Notes: generated by a model not told the origin, from the sequence alone. A stretch of DNA of 64,000 bases from SZUA-430 sp044220975 (GCA_044220975.1 JBGAPZ010000004.1:62001-126000); one strand, 5' to 3'; positions 50,852 to 61,100 are shown, counted from the stretch's first letter. A program made the numbers and translations.

Positions 50852-53083
50852 ATGGATAACACGACTTCGAAACGCGACACGCCCGCGACTGCGGCGCCGG
50901 TACAGGCGCCGCGGCGGGAGACGCGCGCGAGCACGAAGCCGATCGATCCGAAAGCTCCGGAGCGGCTGATCAACCGCGAGCTGTCGTGGCTCGCGTTCAA
51001 CACACGTGTTCTGGAAGAGGCGAAGAACGAGCGGCATCCGTTGCTCGAGCGCTTGCGGTTCTTGGCGATCTCAGCTGCGAACTTGGACGAGTTCTACATG
51101 GTGCGGGTCGCTGGCCTCAAAGGCATGGTGACCGCAAATGTCGGCACGTTGTCCGATGACGGGCGGCGGCCCCAACAACAGCTCGATGCGATCAATGCGA
51201 TGGCGTCGGATTTGATGGCTCAGCAACAGCGCACGTGGCTCGTGCTTAGCGGGCTGTTGCGCAAATCCGGTATCGCGGTCGTCGAACCCAAAGAGTTGAC
51301 GGACGCGGACCGGCAGTGGCTCGACCAGAAATTCATGGCCGAGGTCTATCCGGTGCTAACGCCGCTTGCGGTGGATCCTGCGCATCCATTTCCGTTTCTG
51401 CCCAATATGGGTTTGGCGCTTGCGTTGCAGTTGAGGCGCAAGGATGGGCGCGAGATGGATGCGCTGATCCCGATTCCGGGACAAGTGGCGCGCTTTATCC
51501 GCCTACCGCAGCAGCCTGTGAACGGCGAAGCGCCGTCGGCCCGTTTCATTCCGCTCGAGAAGGTTATCGGCGAATTCATGGACCGGCTGTTTCCGGGTTA
51601 TGATGTTGTGGGCCGTGGGTGTTTCCGCGTGCTGCGCGACAGTGATATCGAGGTCGCCGAAGAAGCCGAAGACCTTGTGCGCTGGTTCGAAGGCGCGTTG
51701 AAGCGACGAAAACGCGGCAGCGTGATCCGCCTCAAGTTCGAAGCCTCGATGCCGGACGATCTACGTGCGTTCATCACCGATCATATGGGATTGAAAGAGC
51801 ACGAACCGGTCAACGTCGAAGGCATCCTGGGGCTGGCCGACACCAGCAAGCTCATCATCGACGAACGGCCGGATTTGAACTTTAAGCCGTACACGCCGCG
51901 CTTTCCGGAGCGCATTCGCGAGTTCAACGGCGATTGCTTTGCGGCGATCCGGGCAAAAGACCTGATCGTCCATCACCCGTTCGAGACATTCGACGTTGTC
52001 GTGCAGTTCTTGCAGCAAGCGGCGGCCGATCCTGACGTGCTGTCGATCAAGCAGACGCTCTACCGCACCGGCAACGATTCACCGGTTGTGAAAGCGCTGA
52101 TCGAGGCGGCGGAAGCCGGCAAGTCGGTCACTGCGATCGTCGAATTGAAAGCGCGCTTCGATGAGGCGGCTAATATTCGCTGGGCGCGCGATATGGAACG
52201 GGCCGGCGTGCAGGTCGTGTTCGGCTTCATGCAATTGAAGACGCATGCGAAGCTTTCCCTTGTTGTGCGGCGCGAGAGCGGCGGGTTGCGCACTTACACG
52301 CATTTCGGCACCGGCAACTATCACGCGACGACCGCGAAAATTTATACCGATCTTTCGCTCTTCACCGCAGATCAGGCCCTTGGCCGCGACGCGGGCCGCG
52401 TGTTCAATTTCATCACGGGATATGCCGAGCCGTCTCATCTTGAGAAGCTGGCGGTGTCGCCGCTCAATCTGCGCAAGACACTGATCGAACACATCGACCG
52501 CGAAATCGCACATGTCAAGGCGGGACGGCCCGGACACATCTGGGCAAAGCTGAACGCGCTCGTGGATCCGGCCGTGATCGACGAACTCTACAGGGCGAGC
52601 CAAGCCGGGGTGAAGGTCGAGCTTGTTGTGCGCGGCATCTGTTGCCTCAGGCCCGAGGTTCCGGGCCTGTCCGAGAACATTAAAGTCAAGAGCATTGTTG
52701 GGCGGTTTTTGGAACACGCGCGTGTCGTTTGCGTTGGCAACGGTCATGGGTTGCCGAGCCCCGATGCGAGCGTGTACATCTCGTCCGCCGATTGGATGCC
52801 GCGCAACCTGGACCGCAGAGTCGAGGTGCTGGTGCCGGTCGAAAACCCAACAGTGCACGAACAGGTGATGGGCCAGATCATGTCCGCGAATCTGCGCGAC
52901 GTCGCACAAAGCTGGCATTTGCATGCCGACGGTACGTACACGCGGGCGCCAGGCTTCGACGCGAAGGACGCATTGAACGCGCACGACTACTTCATGACGA
53001 ACCCGAGCCTCTCGGGACGAGGCGGCAAGGGGTTGGCGAAGGATAAGAAGGCGGCCGTGCGCAGCCGTTCCAAGGGGCAGTAG
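50852..53083 (+). CDS. ppk: polyphosphate kinase 1
   Basis: The 743-residue enzyme has the PPK1 N-terminal domain (NRELSWLAFNTRVLEEA) and the two phospholipase-D-like C-terminal domains. The catalytic histidine region is QLKTHAKLSLVVRRE, with THFGTGNYH downstream. It makes inorganic polyphosphate from ATP. The ATG at 50852 follows a TTG that would add one residue. The region has no clear pho box. It precedes Ppx. Confidence 0.95.
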   Translation: MDNTTSKRDTPATAAPVQAPRRETRASTKPIDPKAPERLINRELSWLAFNTRVLEEAKNERHPLLERLRFLAISAANLDEFYMVRVAGLKGMVTANVGTLSDDGRRPQQQLDAINAMASDLMAQQQRTWLVLSGLLRKSGIAVVEPKELTDADRQWLDQKFMAEVYPVLTPLAVDPAHPFPFLPNMGLALALQLRRKDGREMDALIPIPGQVARFIRLPQQPVNGEAPSARFIPLEKVIGEFMDRLFPGYDVVGRGCFRVLRDSDIEVAEEAEDLVRWFEGALKRRKRGSVIRLKFEASMPDDLRAFITDHMGLKEHEPVNVEGILGLADTSKLIIDERPDLNFKPYTPRFPERIREFNGDCFAAIRAKDLIVHHPFETFDVVVQFLQQAAADPDVLSIKQTLYRTGNDSPVVKALIEAAEAGKSVTAIVELKARFDEAANIRWARDMERAGVQVVFGFMQLKTHAKLSLVVRRESGGLRTYTHFGTGNYHATTAKIYTDLSLFTADQALGRDAGRVFNFITGYAEPSHLEKLAVSPLNLRKTLIEHIDREIAHVKAGRPGHIWAKLNALVDPAVIDELYRASQAGVKVELVVRGICCLRPEVPGLSENIKVKSIVGRFLEHARVVCVGNGHGLPSPDASVYISSADWMPRNLDRRVEVLVPVENPTVHEQVMGQIMSANLRDVAQSWHLHADGTYTRAPGFDAKDALNAHDYFMTNPSLSGRGGKGLAKDKKAAVRSRSKGQ

Positions 53084-53090
53084 GCTCATT

Positions 53091-54557
53091 ATGGCGGGAG
53101 CGCCGGTCGCCGTCGTCGATATCGGATCGAACTCGGTACGCCTTGTCATCTACGATCGGATGTGGCGGAGCCCCGCAACACTCTTCAATGAGAAATCGCT
53201 TTGCGCGATCGGACGGCACATGGTGTCGACCGGGATGCTGGACGACGAAGGTACCGAGGCGGCGCTATCCGCGCTGAAGCGGTTTCGCGAGATCACCACG
53301 GGGCTCGGCATTGCGCGCGTCGATGCGGTGGCGACGGCTGCGGTGCGCGACACGAAGAACGGCAACGAGTTCGTGGCGCGGGCGCGCGACGCCTTGGGTT
53401 CGCCAGTCAAGATACTGACGGGTGAAGAAGAAGCGCGGCTCGCGACAGAGGGCGTGCTTGCAGCCATCCCGGATGCCGACGGCGTGGTCGGAGACCTTGG
53501 CGGCGGCAGTTTGGAATTGGCGTTCGTCTCCGGCGGCAAGCAGGCCGAGGGATTGACGCTGCCTTTCGGGCCTCTTCGACTGATGGATGCGTCCGACGGC
53601 AAGATCGAGCGCGCGCGCGCCATGGTTGATGACGGGCTTGAGAAGCTTCCTGGTCTCGACAAGTTGAAGGGCAAGGCGCTCTACGCTGTGGGCGGCGTTT
53701 GGCGCAACATCGCGCGCATCCATATGGAAGATCAGCAGCATCCGATCCGCGTACTGCACCATTATGAGATTGCGCGCGACAAGGCGGTGAGCTTCACGCA
53801 ATTCGTTTCGGGGCTATCCCGCAAATCGCTTGAGACGGCCGCTGGCGCGACGCGCAGGCGTGCTGAGGCTATTCCCTACGGCGCAGTCGTGATGGAGCGC
53901 TTGCTAAAGGCGGCGAAGCTGGATCGCGTGGTGGTCTCAGCGTTCGGTCTGCGCGAGGGTGTTTTGTTCGCGAAGCTTGCGGCGGAGGAGCGGGCGAAGG
54001 ATCCGCTGCTCGCGGCCTGCGAAGATATGGCGGTTCGCACGGGCCGCGAGGCGGCGCTCGGCCGTACGCTCGACAAGTGGACGGCGCCGCTGTTCCCGGG
54101 GCTCGACAAGGGGTTCGACCGGCTGCGCAGGGCTGCGTGCTTCTTGGCCGATATCGGCTGGCGCGGACATCCCGATCACCGTGCGGAGCAATCGTTCACC
54201 GAGGTGTTGAACGCGCCGTTCATCGGCATCGACCATCCGGGGCGCGGCGTGTTGGCGCTTTCGATGTTCCACCGTTACGGCGGCAACGACGAGCGCGTCG
54301 TCAAGCGCTTGCAGCGGTTCGTGGGCGAGGAGGCGGCGCACACGGCGCGCACGATCGGGCTCGCGTTGCGTGCGGCGATGGTGATGGCAGGGCCGGCCCC
54401 CGATTTGCTGAGCGAGACGGCGGTGAAGCTCACGCCGAACACGCTTGTCGTGAGCATCCCCAAGGCGCATCAGGGGCTCATCGCCGAGGCGATTACGAAG
54501 CGGTTGGATGGGCTCGCAAACGCGCTCGACCGCACAACGCGCATCGAGCTGAAGTAG
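53091..54557 (+). CDS. ppx: exopolyphosphatase (Ppx/GppA family)
   Basis: The 488-residue protein has the actin-like ATPase signatures DIGSNSVRLVIYD at the N-terminus and VGDLGGGSLELAF (about 130-142). A C-terminal helical HD-like region follows. It degrades polyphosphate or pppGpp. It starts 7 bp after the Ppk stop. Its stop abuts the convergent RNase D stop with no gap. Confidence 0.93.
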   Translation: MAGAPVAVVDIGSNSVRLVIYDRMWRSPATLFNEKSLCAIGRHMVSTGMLDDEGTEAALSALKRFREITTGLGIARVDAVATAAVRDTKNGNEFVARARDALGSPVKILTGEEEARLATEGVLAAIPDADGVVGDLGGGSLELAFVSGGKQAEGLTLPFGPLRLMDASDGKIERARAMVDDGLEKLPGLDKLKGKALYAVGGVWRNIARIHMEDQQHPIRVLHHYEIARDKAVSFTQFVSGLSRKSLETAAGATRRRAEAIPYGAVVMERLLKAAKLDRVVVSAFGLREGVLFAKLAAEERAKDPLLAACEDMAVRTGREAALGRTLDKWTAPLFPGLDKGFDRLRRAACFLADIGWRGHPDHRAEQSFTEVLNAPFIGIDHPGRGVLALSMFHRYGGNDERVVKRLQRFVGEEAAHTARTIGLALRAAMVMAGPAPDLLSETAVKLTPNTLVVSIPKAHQGLIAEAITKRLDGLANALDRTTRIELK

Positions 54558-55712
54558 CTATTTCTCGACGGCGACGACGGATGCTTTGCGGTCGCGGATC
54601 GTGAGCGCGATGCGGCCGTGTTTCAGTTCCAAAGCCGCGTCGCCGAAGATTTCGCGGCGCCATCCTTGAAGGGCGGGCACGTCCGCATGGTCGTCGGCTG
54701 CGATTTGATCCAGGTCGCTCGATGAGGCGATCAGCTTCTGCGCGACGCCATGCGCTTCGCATTGGATCTTCAAAAGCACGCGCATCATGTCGCCCAAGAC
54801 CGGCGGCACGGCCGGCGGCGGTCCGCGCTCCATGTCGGGGATGGCCGAAGCGGGTAGGGCGAGCCCTCCTTTGACGGCTTCGATCAGGCTGCTGGCCGCC
54901 CGCGAATTGGCGAAGCCGCGGGGGATGCCGCGCAATGTGTCGAGGTCTTCCGCAGACTGGGGTGCTTGGGCCGCGATCTCGAACAGCGCTTCGTCCTTCA
55001 TCACGCGACTGCGCGGGACGTCGCGTTCTTGCGCGACGCGTTCCCGCCACGCCGCGATTTCCATCAGCACTGCCGTGAAGCGACGGTTGCCGCCGCGCAT
55101 CTTGAGTCTGCGCCAGGCTTCTTCCGGTTTCAGTTCATAGGTTTCGGGTGCACGCAGGACGCCCAGCTCTTCTTCCAACCAATGCGACCGGCCAGACTTG
55201 TCGAGTTGCTTCTTGAGCGACTCGTACACGCGGCAGAGGTGGGTCACGTCGGAAAGCGCGTAGTGCAACTGCTTGTCGCTCAATGGGCGGCGCGACCAAT
55301 CGGTGAAGCGCGAGGACTTGTCGATCTGGGCGTGGGCGAGTTCGCGCACAAGCGTTTCGTACGCGGCCGAGTCGCCGAAGCCGCAGACCATGGCGGCGAC
55401 TTGGGTGTCGAACAGCGGGTTCGGGATCAGATCGGCCTGGTGAAAGAAGATTTCGACGTCTTGGCGGGCGGCGTGAAAGACCTTGATGACCGACGGCGCC
55501 TTGAAGAGTTCGTGGAGCGGTTTCAGATCGATGCCGGGGGCGAGCGGGTCCACGACGACGGCAAATCCCGGGATCGCAGCTTGCAGCAGACACAGCTTCG
55601 GCCAGTAGGTGGAGTCGCGCATAAACTCCGTGTCGATTGCGACATAGGGCGCCTCGACGAAGCGGGAACAAGCGGCCGCAAGCTCGTCGTTCGAGGTGAT
55701 GACTGTGACCAA
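54558..55712 (-). CDS. rnd: ribonuclease D
   Basis: The 384-residue exonuclease has the DEDD residues D27 and E29 (DTEFM), the second acidic block QDVEIFF, Y in HYALSDVTHL, and HRDC-like C-terminal helices (about residues 210-290). It trims tRNA and small RNA 3' ends. The start is a TTG at 55712; the next methionine lies inside the DEDD region. It converges on ppx. Confidence 0.93.
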   Translation of the reverse strand: MVTVITSNDELAAACSRFVEAPYVAIDTEFMRDSTYWPKLCLLQAAIPGFAVVVDPLAPGIDLKPLHELFKAPSVIKVFHAARQDVEIFFHQADLIPNPLFDTQVAAMVCGFGDSAAYETLVRELAHAQIDKSSRFTDWSRRPLSDKQLHYALSDVTHLCRVYESLKKQLDKSGRSHWLEEELGVLRAPETYELKPEEAWRRLKMRGGNRRFTAVLMEIAAWRERVAQERDVPRSRVMKDEALFEIAAQAPQSAEDLDTLRGIPRGFANSRAASSLIEAVKGGLALPASAIPDMERGPPPAVPPVLGDMMRVLLKIQCEAHGVAQKLIASSSDLDQIAADDHADVPALQGWRREIFGDAALELKHGRIALTIRDRKASVVAVEK

Positions 55713-55798
55713 ATCTCGTACCCTTGACAGGTGGCGCGGGGCGACCCCACAAGGGGCGCCCTTTAAGCCCTGTTTTGCCAGAAGATCAAGGAATTCCC

Positions 55799-57628
55799 AT
55801 GCACCGCTATCGCACGCACACCTGCGGCGAATTGCGCGCCTCGCACGTCGGCGGCCGCGCTCGCATCTCAGGCTGGGTTCACCGGCGGCGCGACCACGGC
55901 GGGCTCGTCTTTATCGACCTGCGCGACAACTACGGGCTGACGCAGTGCGTTGTGGAGCCCGATAGCCCTGCATTCAGGGGTGTGGACGCGCTGCGCTCGG
56001 AGTTCGTTGTGACGTTCACGGGCCGCGTGGTGGCCAGGCCCGGCGATACCGTCAACAAGGAGCTTGCGACCGGCGAGGTCGAACTGCGCATCGACGAAGT
56101 CGAACTGCAGGGTGCCGCCGGCGAGTTGCCGGTGCCGGTGTTCGGCGACCAGGAGTATCCGGAAGAACAGCGGCTGAAATACCGGTTCCTCGATTTGCGC
56201 CGCGACCGCTTGCACAAGAACATCCTTTTGCGCTCGAACGTGATCACGAGCTTGCGCCGGCGGATGGTCGCGCAGGGTTTTACGGAGTTCCAAACGCCGA
56301 TTTTGACCGCATCTTCGCCGGAAGGCGCGCGCGACTTCCTGGTGCCGTCGCGGCTGCACCCGGGCAAGTTCTACGCGCTGCCGCAGGCGCCGCAGCAGTT
56401 CAAGCAGTTGATCATGGTGGCGGGCTTCGACCGGTACTTCCAGATCGCGCCGTGTTTTCGCGACGAGGACGCGCGGGCGGACAGGTCGCCCGGCGAATTC
56501 TATCAGCTCGACCTCGAGATGAGCTTCGTCACGCAGGAAGATGTGTTCGCGGCGGTTGAGCCAGTGCTGCGCGGAACGTTCGAAGAGTTCGCGAACGGAC
56601 GTACCATCAACCCGGGTCAGTTCCCGCGCATTCCGTACGCGGAATCGATGCTGAAGTACGGTTCCGACAAGCCCGATCTTCGCAACCCGATCGTGATCGC
56701 CGACGTCAGCGCGGAATTCGCGGATGCGACCGTCGAGTTCAAGGCGTTCAAGAATGTCGTAGCCTCAGGCGGCGTCGTACGCGCGATCCCGGCGCCGGGT
56801 GCGGGCGGGCAGCCGCGCTCGTTCTTCGACAAGTTGAACGACTGGGCGCGCACCGAGATGAAGGCGCCGGGCCTCGGCTACATTACGTTCGAAGAAGAGG
56901 GCGGCAAGCTTTCCGGCAAAGGGCCGATCGCGAAGTTCATTCCCGAGCCCGTGCTCGTGCGGCTTGCGCAGAAGGCCGGCGTGAAGGCGGGTGACGCGCT
57001 GTTTTTCTCGGCTGGCAATGCGGACGCTGCGGCAAAGCTCGCGGGTGCGGCGCGCATTCGGATCGGCAACGAACTTGGGCTTAAGGCATCGCCCTATTAC
57101 GATTTCCATTTCTGCTGGATCGTCGACTTTCCGATGTACGAGTGGAACGAGGAAGAAAAGAAGATCGACTTCTCGCACAACCCGTTCTCGATGCCGAACT
57201 TCGAGCATGAGGCTTTCCTGAAGCTCGATAACGGCGATCGGAAAACGATCCTCGACATGAAGGCGTTTCAGTACGACATCGTGTGCAACGGTATCGAACT
57301 GTCGTCGGGTGCCATCCGTAACCACAAGCCCGAAATCATGATGAAGGCGTTCGAGATCGCGGGCTACCCGAAGGAAACGGTCGAGCAGAAATTCGGCGGC
57401 ATGCTGAATGCGTTCCGCTATGGCGCTCCGCCACACGGCGGAACGGCGCCGGGCGTCGATCGCATCGTGATGTTGATTGCAGGCGAAGAAAACCTGCGCG
57501 AAGTCACGATGTTCCCGATGAACCAAAAGGCCGAAGACTTGATGATGGGCGCGCCAAGCGAGCCGCTGCCGAAGCAACTGCGCGAGGCGAACATCCGCGT
57601 GGTGCTGCCGGAGGCCGCGAAAGGGTAG
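55799..57628 (+). CDS. aspS: aspartyl-tRNA synthetase
   Basis: The 609-residue bacterial-type class II enzyme has an OB-fold anticodon domain (residues 1-105), class II motifs (including YQLDLEMSFV), the GAD insertion (about 300-420) and HGGTAPGVDRIVMLI motif 3. Residue H33 in RRDHGG matches the position typical of non-discriminating AspRS, which charges tRNA-Asn as well as tRNA-Asp. E. coli has leucine there. The start at 55799 lies ahead of the OB fold. Confidence 0.96.
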   Translation: MHRYRTHTCGELRASHVGGRARISGWVHRRRDHGGLVFIDLRDNYGLTQCVVEPDSPAFRGVDALRSEFVVTFTGRVVARPGDTVNKELATGEVELRIDEVELQGAAGELPVPVFGDQEYPEEQRLKYRFLDLRRDRLHKNILLRSNVITSLRRRMVAQGFTEFQTPILTASSPEGARDFLVPSRLHPGKFYALPQAPQQFKQLIMVAGFDRYFQIAPCFRDEDARADRSPGEFYQLDLEMSFVTQEDVFAAVEPVLRGTFEEFANGRTINPGQFPRIPYAESMLKYGSDKPDLRNPIVIADVSAEFADATVEFKAFKNVVASGGVVRAIPAPGAGGQPRSFFDKLNDWARTEMKAPGLGYITFEEEGGKLSGKGPIAKFIPEPVLVRLAQKAGVKAGDALFFSAGNADAAAKLAGAARIRIGNELGLKASPYYDFHFCWIVDFPMYEWNEEEKKIDFSHNPFSMPNFEHEAFLKLDNGDRKTILDMKAFQYDIVCNGIELSSGAIRNHKPEIMMKAFEIAGYPKETVEQKFGGMLNAFRYGAPPHGGTAPGVDRIVMLIAGEENLREVTMFPMNQKAEDLMMGAPSEPLPKQLREANIRVVLPEAAKG

Positions 57629-57693
57629 GACCGCTAGCGGTTCGCGTCACATGTGAATGGCGCGGGGTTGGCCGGGGCGTTAGGTTCACGGCC

Positions 57694-58527
57694 ATGGCTT
57701 CGACCGTGCAGAATTGGATCGTCAGGGCGCCGGGGCGGGTGGAGCGCATCGAGGCTTGCTTTTCGGGGCGGGCCTTTGCGCCGCATCGGCATGACACCTA
57801 CGCAATCGGCGTAACGCTTTCCGGTGTGCAGAGCTTTCGTTATCGCGGTTCGGCGCGGCATTCGTTGCCGGGGCAAATCCTGGTGCTACATCCCGACGAA
57901 GTCCATGACGGCTATGCGGGCGACGATGGTTCTTTCCGATATCGAACCGCGTATCTGGCGCCGCACGATTTTCAATACGTGCTGGGCGGGCGGCCGCTGC
58001 CCTTTGTCAAAGACGGCATTTCCGACGACCCAAGGCTGCAGGCGCCAGTGCGCGCGTTGCTGGACGATTGTGCTGACGTCACTCCGCCGCTCGGCTGGGA
58101 CGATGCCCTGTTCGATTTGGTGACTGCCCTCGAAGACGTGTGCGGCGGCTCGCGTCCGCTGGGGCGCACCAACCGGGAAGCTACGCAAATGGCGCGCGAC
58201 TTCATCGACGCGCGGCTTGGAGATCCTCCAACGCTGTACGAACTGGAGGCTGCGACCGGGCAGGATCGTTGGCAGTTGTCGCGCGACTTTCGGGCATTGT
58301 TCGGAACGAGCCCGTATAGATATTTGGTGCTTCGACGGCTGGACAAGGCTCGCGGGCTGATGCTCGGCGGCGCAAGCCCGGCGGATGCCGCCTACGCCTG
58401 CGGGTTTGCGGACCAGAGCCACTTTGGCCGCCAGTTCAAGCAGGCGTTCGGCATGACGCCGCGAGCGTGGTCGAAGTGCGTCGCGCACGATCGTTCTAGA
58501 CCGGGGGCGGAACCGGCGGCCAACTGA
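57694..58527 (+). CDS. AraC-family transcriptional regulator
   Basis: The 277-residue protein has an N-terminal cupin domain (residues 20-130; PHRHDTYAIG, LPGQILVLHPDEVHDG) of the AraC-ligand type. A C-terminal pair of helix-turn-helices (about 170-265) includes PYRYLVLRRLDKARGLML and AYACGFADQSHFGRQFKQAFG. It lies 5 bp ahead of the CPBP protease, which it may control. The ligand is unknown. Confidence 0.92.
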   Translation: MASTVQNWIVRAPGRVERIEACFSGRAFAPHRHDTYAIGVTLSGVQSFRYRGSARHSLPGQILVLHPDEVHDGYAGDDGSFRYRTAYLAPHDFQYVLGGRPLPFVKDGISDDPRLQAPVRALLDDCADVTPPLGWDDALFDLVTALEDVCGGSRPLGRTNREATQMARDFIDARLGDPPTLYELEAATGQDRWQLSRDFRALFGTSPYRYLVLRRLDKARGLMLGGASPADAAYACGFADQSHFGRQFKQAFGMTPRAWSKCVAHDRSRPGAEPAAN

Positions 58528-58532
58528 CGGCC

Positions 58533-59435
58533 ATGATACCTACAGAGATCTTCGCCGAGTCGCCGCGGGGCTGGGTCCCGTGGGTTTGGCTCATTCCTTT
58601 CCTTGGCATCGCTTTCGTTGTCCTGCCGGCCATCGGCATTGAACAAGCGCTTGAGGCGCATGGCCTGCTCGGGCCGCAGGGCGATCCTATCGGCCACAGA
58701 GGGTTTGTGGCGTTTCTCCTACTGCCCTTTCTCGCGATGGGATTGGCGGTCGTCGCATGGGCGCTTTTGATCGAGCGGCGGTCGCTGGCCGCAATCGGTC
58801 TGACGGAGTTGGGCGCGGGGCCGAAATTCGCCTTTGGGCTGCTGGTTGGTGTGATGACTTCGGGCGCTGTCGTGGCCGCGATCTGGTACTTGGGCGGTTA
58901 TGCGCCCGTCGGTTACGCGCCAGCGTTCGCCGATGCCGACGCGATGGTCTACATCGCGGTGCTGCTCGGCTGCTTTGCAGTGCAGTCAAGCGCAGAGGAG
59001 ATTTTGTTTCGTGGGTGGATGCTGTCGGCCGTCGCGCGGCGGTGGAACGTGGCAGGCGGAATTGCCATCGTTTCCGCGGTCTTCGCTCTTCTACATTTCA
59101 GTCGCGGACAGCCGCTGCTCGTGACGGCGAACACCGTTTTGTTCTCGGTGTTTGCATGCAGTTGGGCCCGGAGGAGCCGAAACATCTGGGGCGTGATGGG
59201 TTGGCATGCGGCTTGGAATTGGTTCATCGGCATCGGCTTCGAGATTCCGATTACGGGACTCGACCTTCAGGTGCCGTCTCTGGTCGCGAAGCTGGTGCCG
59301 CAGGGCGCCGACTATCTGACAGGCGGCGCCGACGGCCCGGAGGGGAGCGTTGTCTGCACGACGTTCTTCGCCGTTGCCTCGGCGCTCCTGATGGCTCGAG
59401 GCAAAGCTGTCACGCCGCCGAAGGGCCTCGACTAA
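58533..59435 (+). CDS. CPBP-family intramembrane metalloprotease
   Basis: The 300-residue membrane protein has six to seven membrane helices. It has the CPBP/Abi motifs EEILFRG (about 151-157), ALLHFS, and H-x3-N in GWHAAWNW. These residues form the glutamate/histidine active site of CAAX-like proteases. The substrate is unknown. It starts 5 bp after the AraC stop. Confidence 0.9.
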   Translation: MIPTEIFAESPRGWVPWVWLIPFLGIAFVVLPAIGIEQALEAHGLLGPQGDPIGHRGFVAFLLLPFLAMGLAVVAWALLIERRSLAAIGLTELGAGPKFAFGLLVGVMTSGAVVAAIWYLGGYAPVGYAPAFADADAMVYIAVLLGCFAVQSSAEEILFRGWMLSAVARRWNVAGGIAIVSAVFALLHFSRGQPLLVTANTVLFSVFACSWARRSRNIWGVMGWHAAWNWFIGIGFEIPITGLDLQVPSLVAKLVPQGADYLTGGADGPEGSVVCTTFFAVASALLMARGKAVTPPKGLD

Positions 59436-60352
59436 GGCGTCTCGTCGATCGCAGCGACGCTTTCCCATTTGCCGTGGAGGACGGCGAGGACGACGCCGGC
59501 GGTGTCGTTGATGGCGTCGGCGAGTTCGGCGCGGATCGTGCCTTCGCGGATCCGGTTCGTCCAAAGTTCGGGTTCGCCGTTCAGCTGGCGGAACCAATAT
59601 TGCAACGCCTTCGTTGCGTGTTCGTGGTCGGCTTTCGCGAAATCTACAATCAACGGCGCGCGTGCTTCGGCGTTGTCCGGGTCTTGCGATGGCCAGGTGA
59701 TGAGCAGCGGGCCGCTCAGCTGCGCGATGTCCGCTTTGTTGGCGATCGAGCGCGCAAGGCTGTGATCGTACCAATCGATGAGGTCGTCGCAGCGGCGGTT
59801 GCGGAACGCGTATTCAACTTGCCAGCGTTCGACGACGGTCGAGACCGGCCAATAGGTCATCAGCACTTCGCTGCTGGCCTCGGCGTCGGGCGCCATGTAG
59901 TCGAGCGAGGCGAGCATGACCTGGCAGAACCTGCGCTGCACGTTGCGGTCATATTCGGTTACGGCGGCGCGCGGCATGAGTACGAAGCCAAACGCCTTCG
60001 TCGTGTCGATGCGTATCATGCCGCGCTGAAAGTAGCTCACCACTTTTTGCACACCGGCCGTGCTGCTGGCGGCGAAGCCCGTGATGAGACGTCCTCCGCC
60101 CGCAGGTGCCGACGAACTCGGCGCCATCGGTCCAGGTGGCGGCGCTGACGGCGCGGGAACGGGTTCCGGAAGCGTCGGGTGTGCGCAGCGCGGGTCCTGG
60201 TACGGCGCGCCGGGGATGCACGCGTTCGGCGGCAACGTCGGCGACAGCACGGGGCGGTCGACTGGTTGGCCGGACGAGACCGCTTGCGCAAATGCGGGTG
60301 CGGCCATGGCCAGCGTCAAGATTGCGGTTGCGATGAGACGGCGTGTTTTCAT
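59432..60352 (-). CDS. exported hypothetical protein with Pro-rich linker
   Basis: The 306-residue protein has a signal peptide (residues 1-22, AFAQ), a proline/alanine-rich spacer (about 38-80, APSAPPPGPMAPSS) and a domain of about 200 residues with cysteines (QVMLASLDYM, RRCDDLIDWYDH). I do not recognise the family. GAGGG precedes the ATG at 60352. It overlaps the CPBP stop by 4 bp, convergently. Confidence 0.72.
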   Translation of the reverse strand: MKTRRLIATAILTLAMAAPAFAQAVSSGQPVDRPVLSPTLPPNACIPGAPYQDPRCAHPTLPEPVPAPSAPPPGPMAPSSSAPAGGGRLITGFAASSTAGVQKVVSYFQRGMIRIDTTKAFGFVLMPRAAVTEYDRNVQRRFCQVMLASLDYMAPDAEASSEVLMTYWPVSTVVERWQVEYAFRNRRCDDLIDWYDHSLARSIANKADIAQLSGPLLITWPSQDPDNAEARAPLIVDFAKADHEHATKALQYWFRQLNGEPELWTNRIREGTIRAELADAINDTAGVVLAVLHGKWESVAAIDETP

Positions 60353-60614
60353 GGGGTCCCTCACTCTCGTGGATGCGCGCGAGAATCAGTCCGCTTCAGG
60401 ATGAGGGAGGGGATTGGGCGGTGCAATGCATTCGCCCCAATCCATTGACGGCACTCACAGTTGTGCCGCGCGCGTCACGCCGCATCTTTCATTCGTGCCG
60501 CTCGCCGTTTCGTGCAGAGCCGGAACGGGCGATTTGCGCGGTTAACGGATCGTGAACGCTTTCGTGGCGAACATCGCCGTTGGGCCGTAGAGTTACGGCT
60601 TGAGCGAGGGTGTT

Positions 60615-61025
60615 ATGCTCAGAGTAGTTTTGCCGGCGTTGGTTTTGGCGGTGTTGGCGCAAGCGGTGCTTGCGGGGGCGGCGGGCGTGCAGGTGCGCCT
60701 GGGCACGTCCGAGACGATTGCGACGGCGTGCCGGACGGCGTCCGGGTTTCAGTCCGCGCGGTTCTGGCAAAAGGAACTCGGGGGCGACACGCACGACGAC
60801 GATATCTACGTGCGGGAAGTTTTGGCCGACGCACGTGCACCATCCGACGTTCGCTCCGCGGTTGCGCGGTTCAAGGCGGAACTGCAGGACCGCCAACTCG
60901 CCGATATGATCGACAAGCGGCGCATGGAGTTCGTGCCGGGCAGGTTGCCGCTCAGCGGGTGCGCGACGCTCGCGGCTTTCGATGCGGACAACACGTCCGG
61001 CTTTGACGTGCCCGCGCTGCGCTAG
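60615..61025 (+). CDS. exported hypothetical protein
   Basis: The 136-residue protein has a signal peptide (residues 1-21, VLAGAAG), a helical charged core and three cysteines. GAGGG lies just ahead of the ATG at 60615, which decides the start. I do not recognise the family. It lies 75 bp before the thiolase. Confidence 0.6.
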   Translation: MLRVVLPALVLAVLAQAVLAGAAGVQVRLGTSETIATACRTASGFQSARFWQKELGGDTHDDDIYVREVLADARAPSDVRSAVARFKAELQDRQLADMIDKRRMEFVPGRLPLSGCATLAAFDADNTSGFDVPALR

Positions 61026-61100
61026 GCGCGCGACTGCAATTCGACGGAACCGCTGGGCAGTGCTATATGCGCCTCGACATTACGCGAGGCAGTGGTCCCC

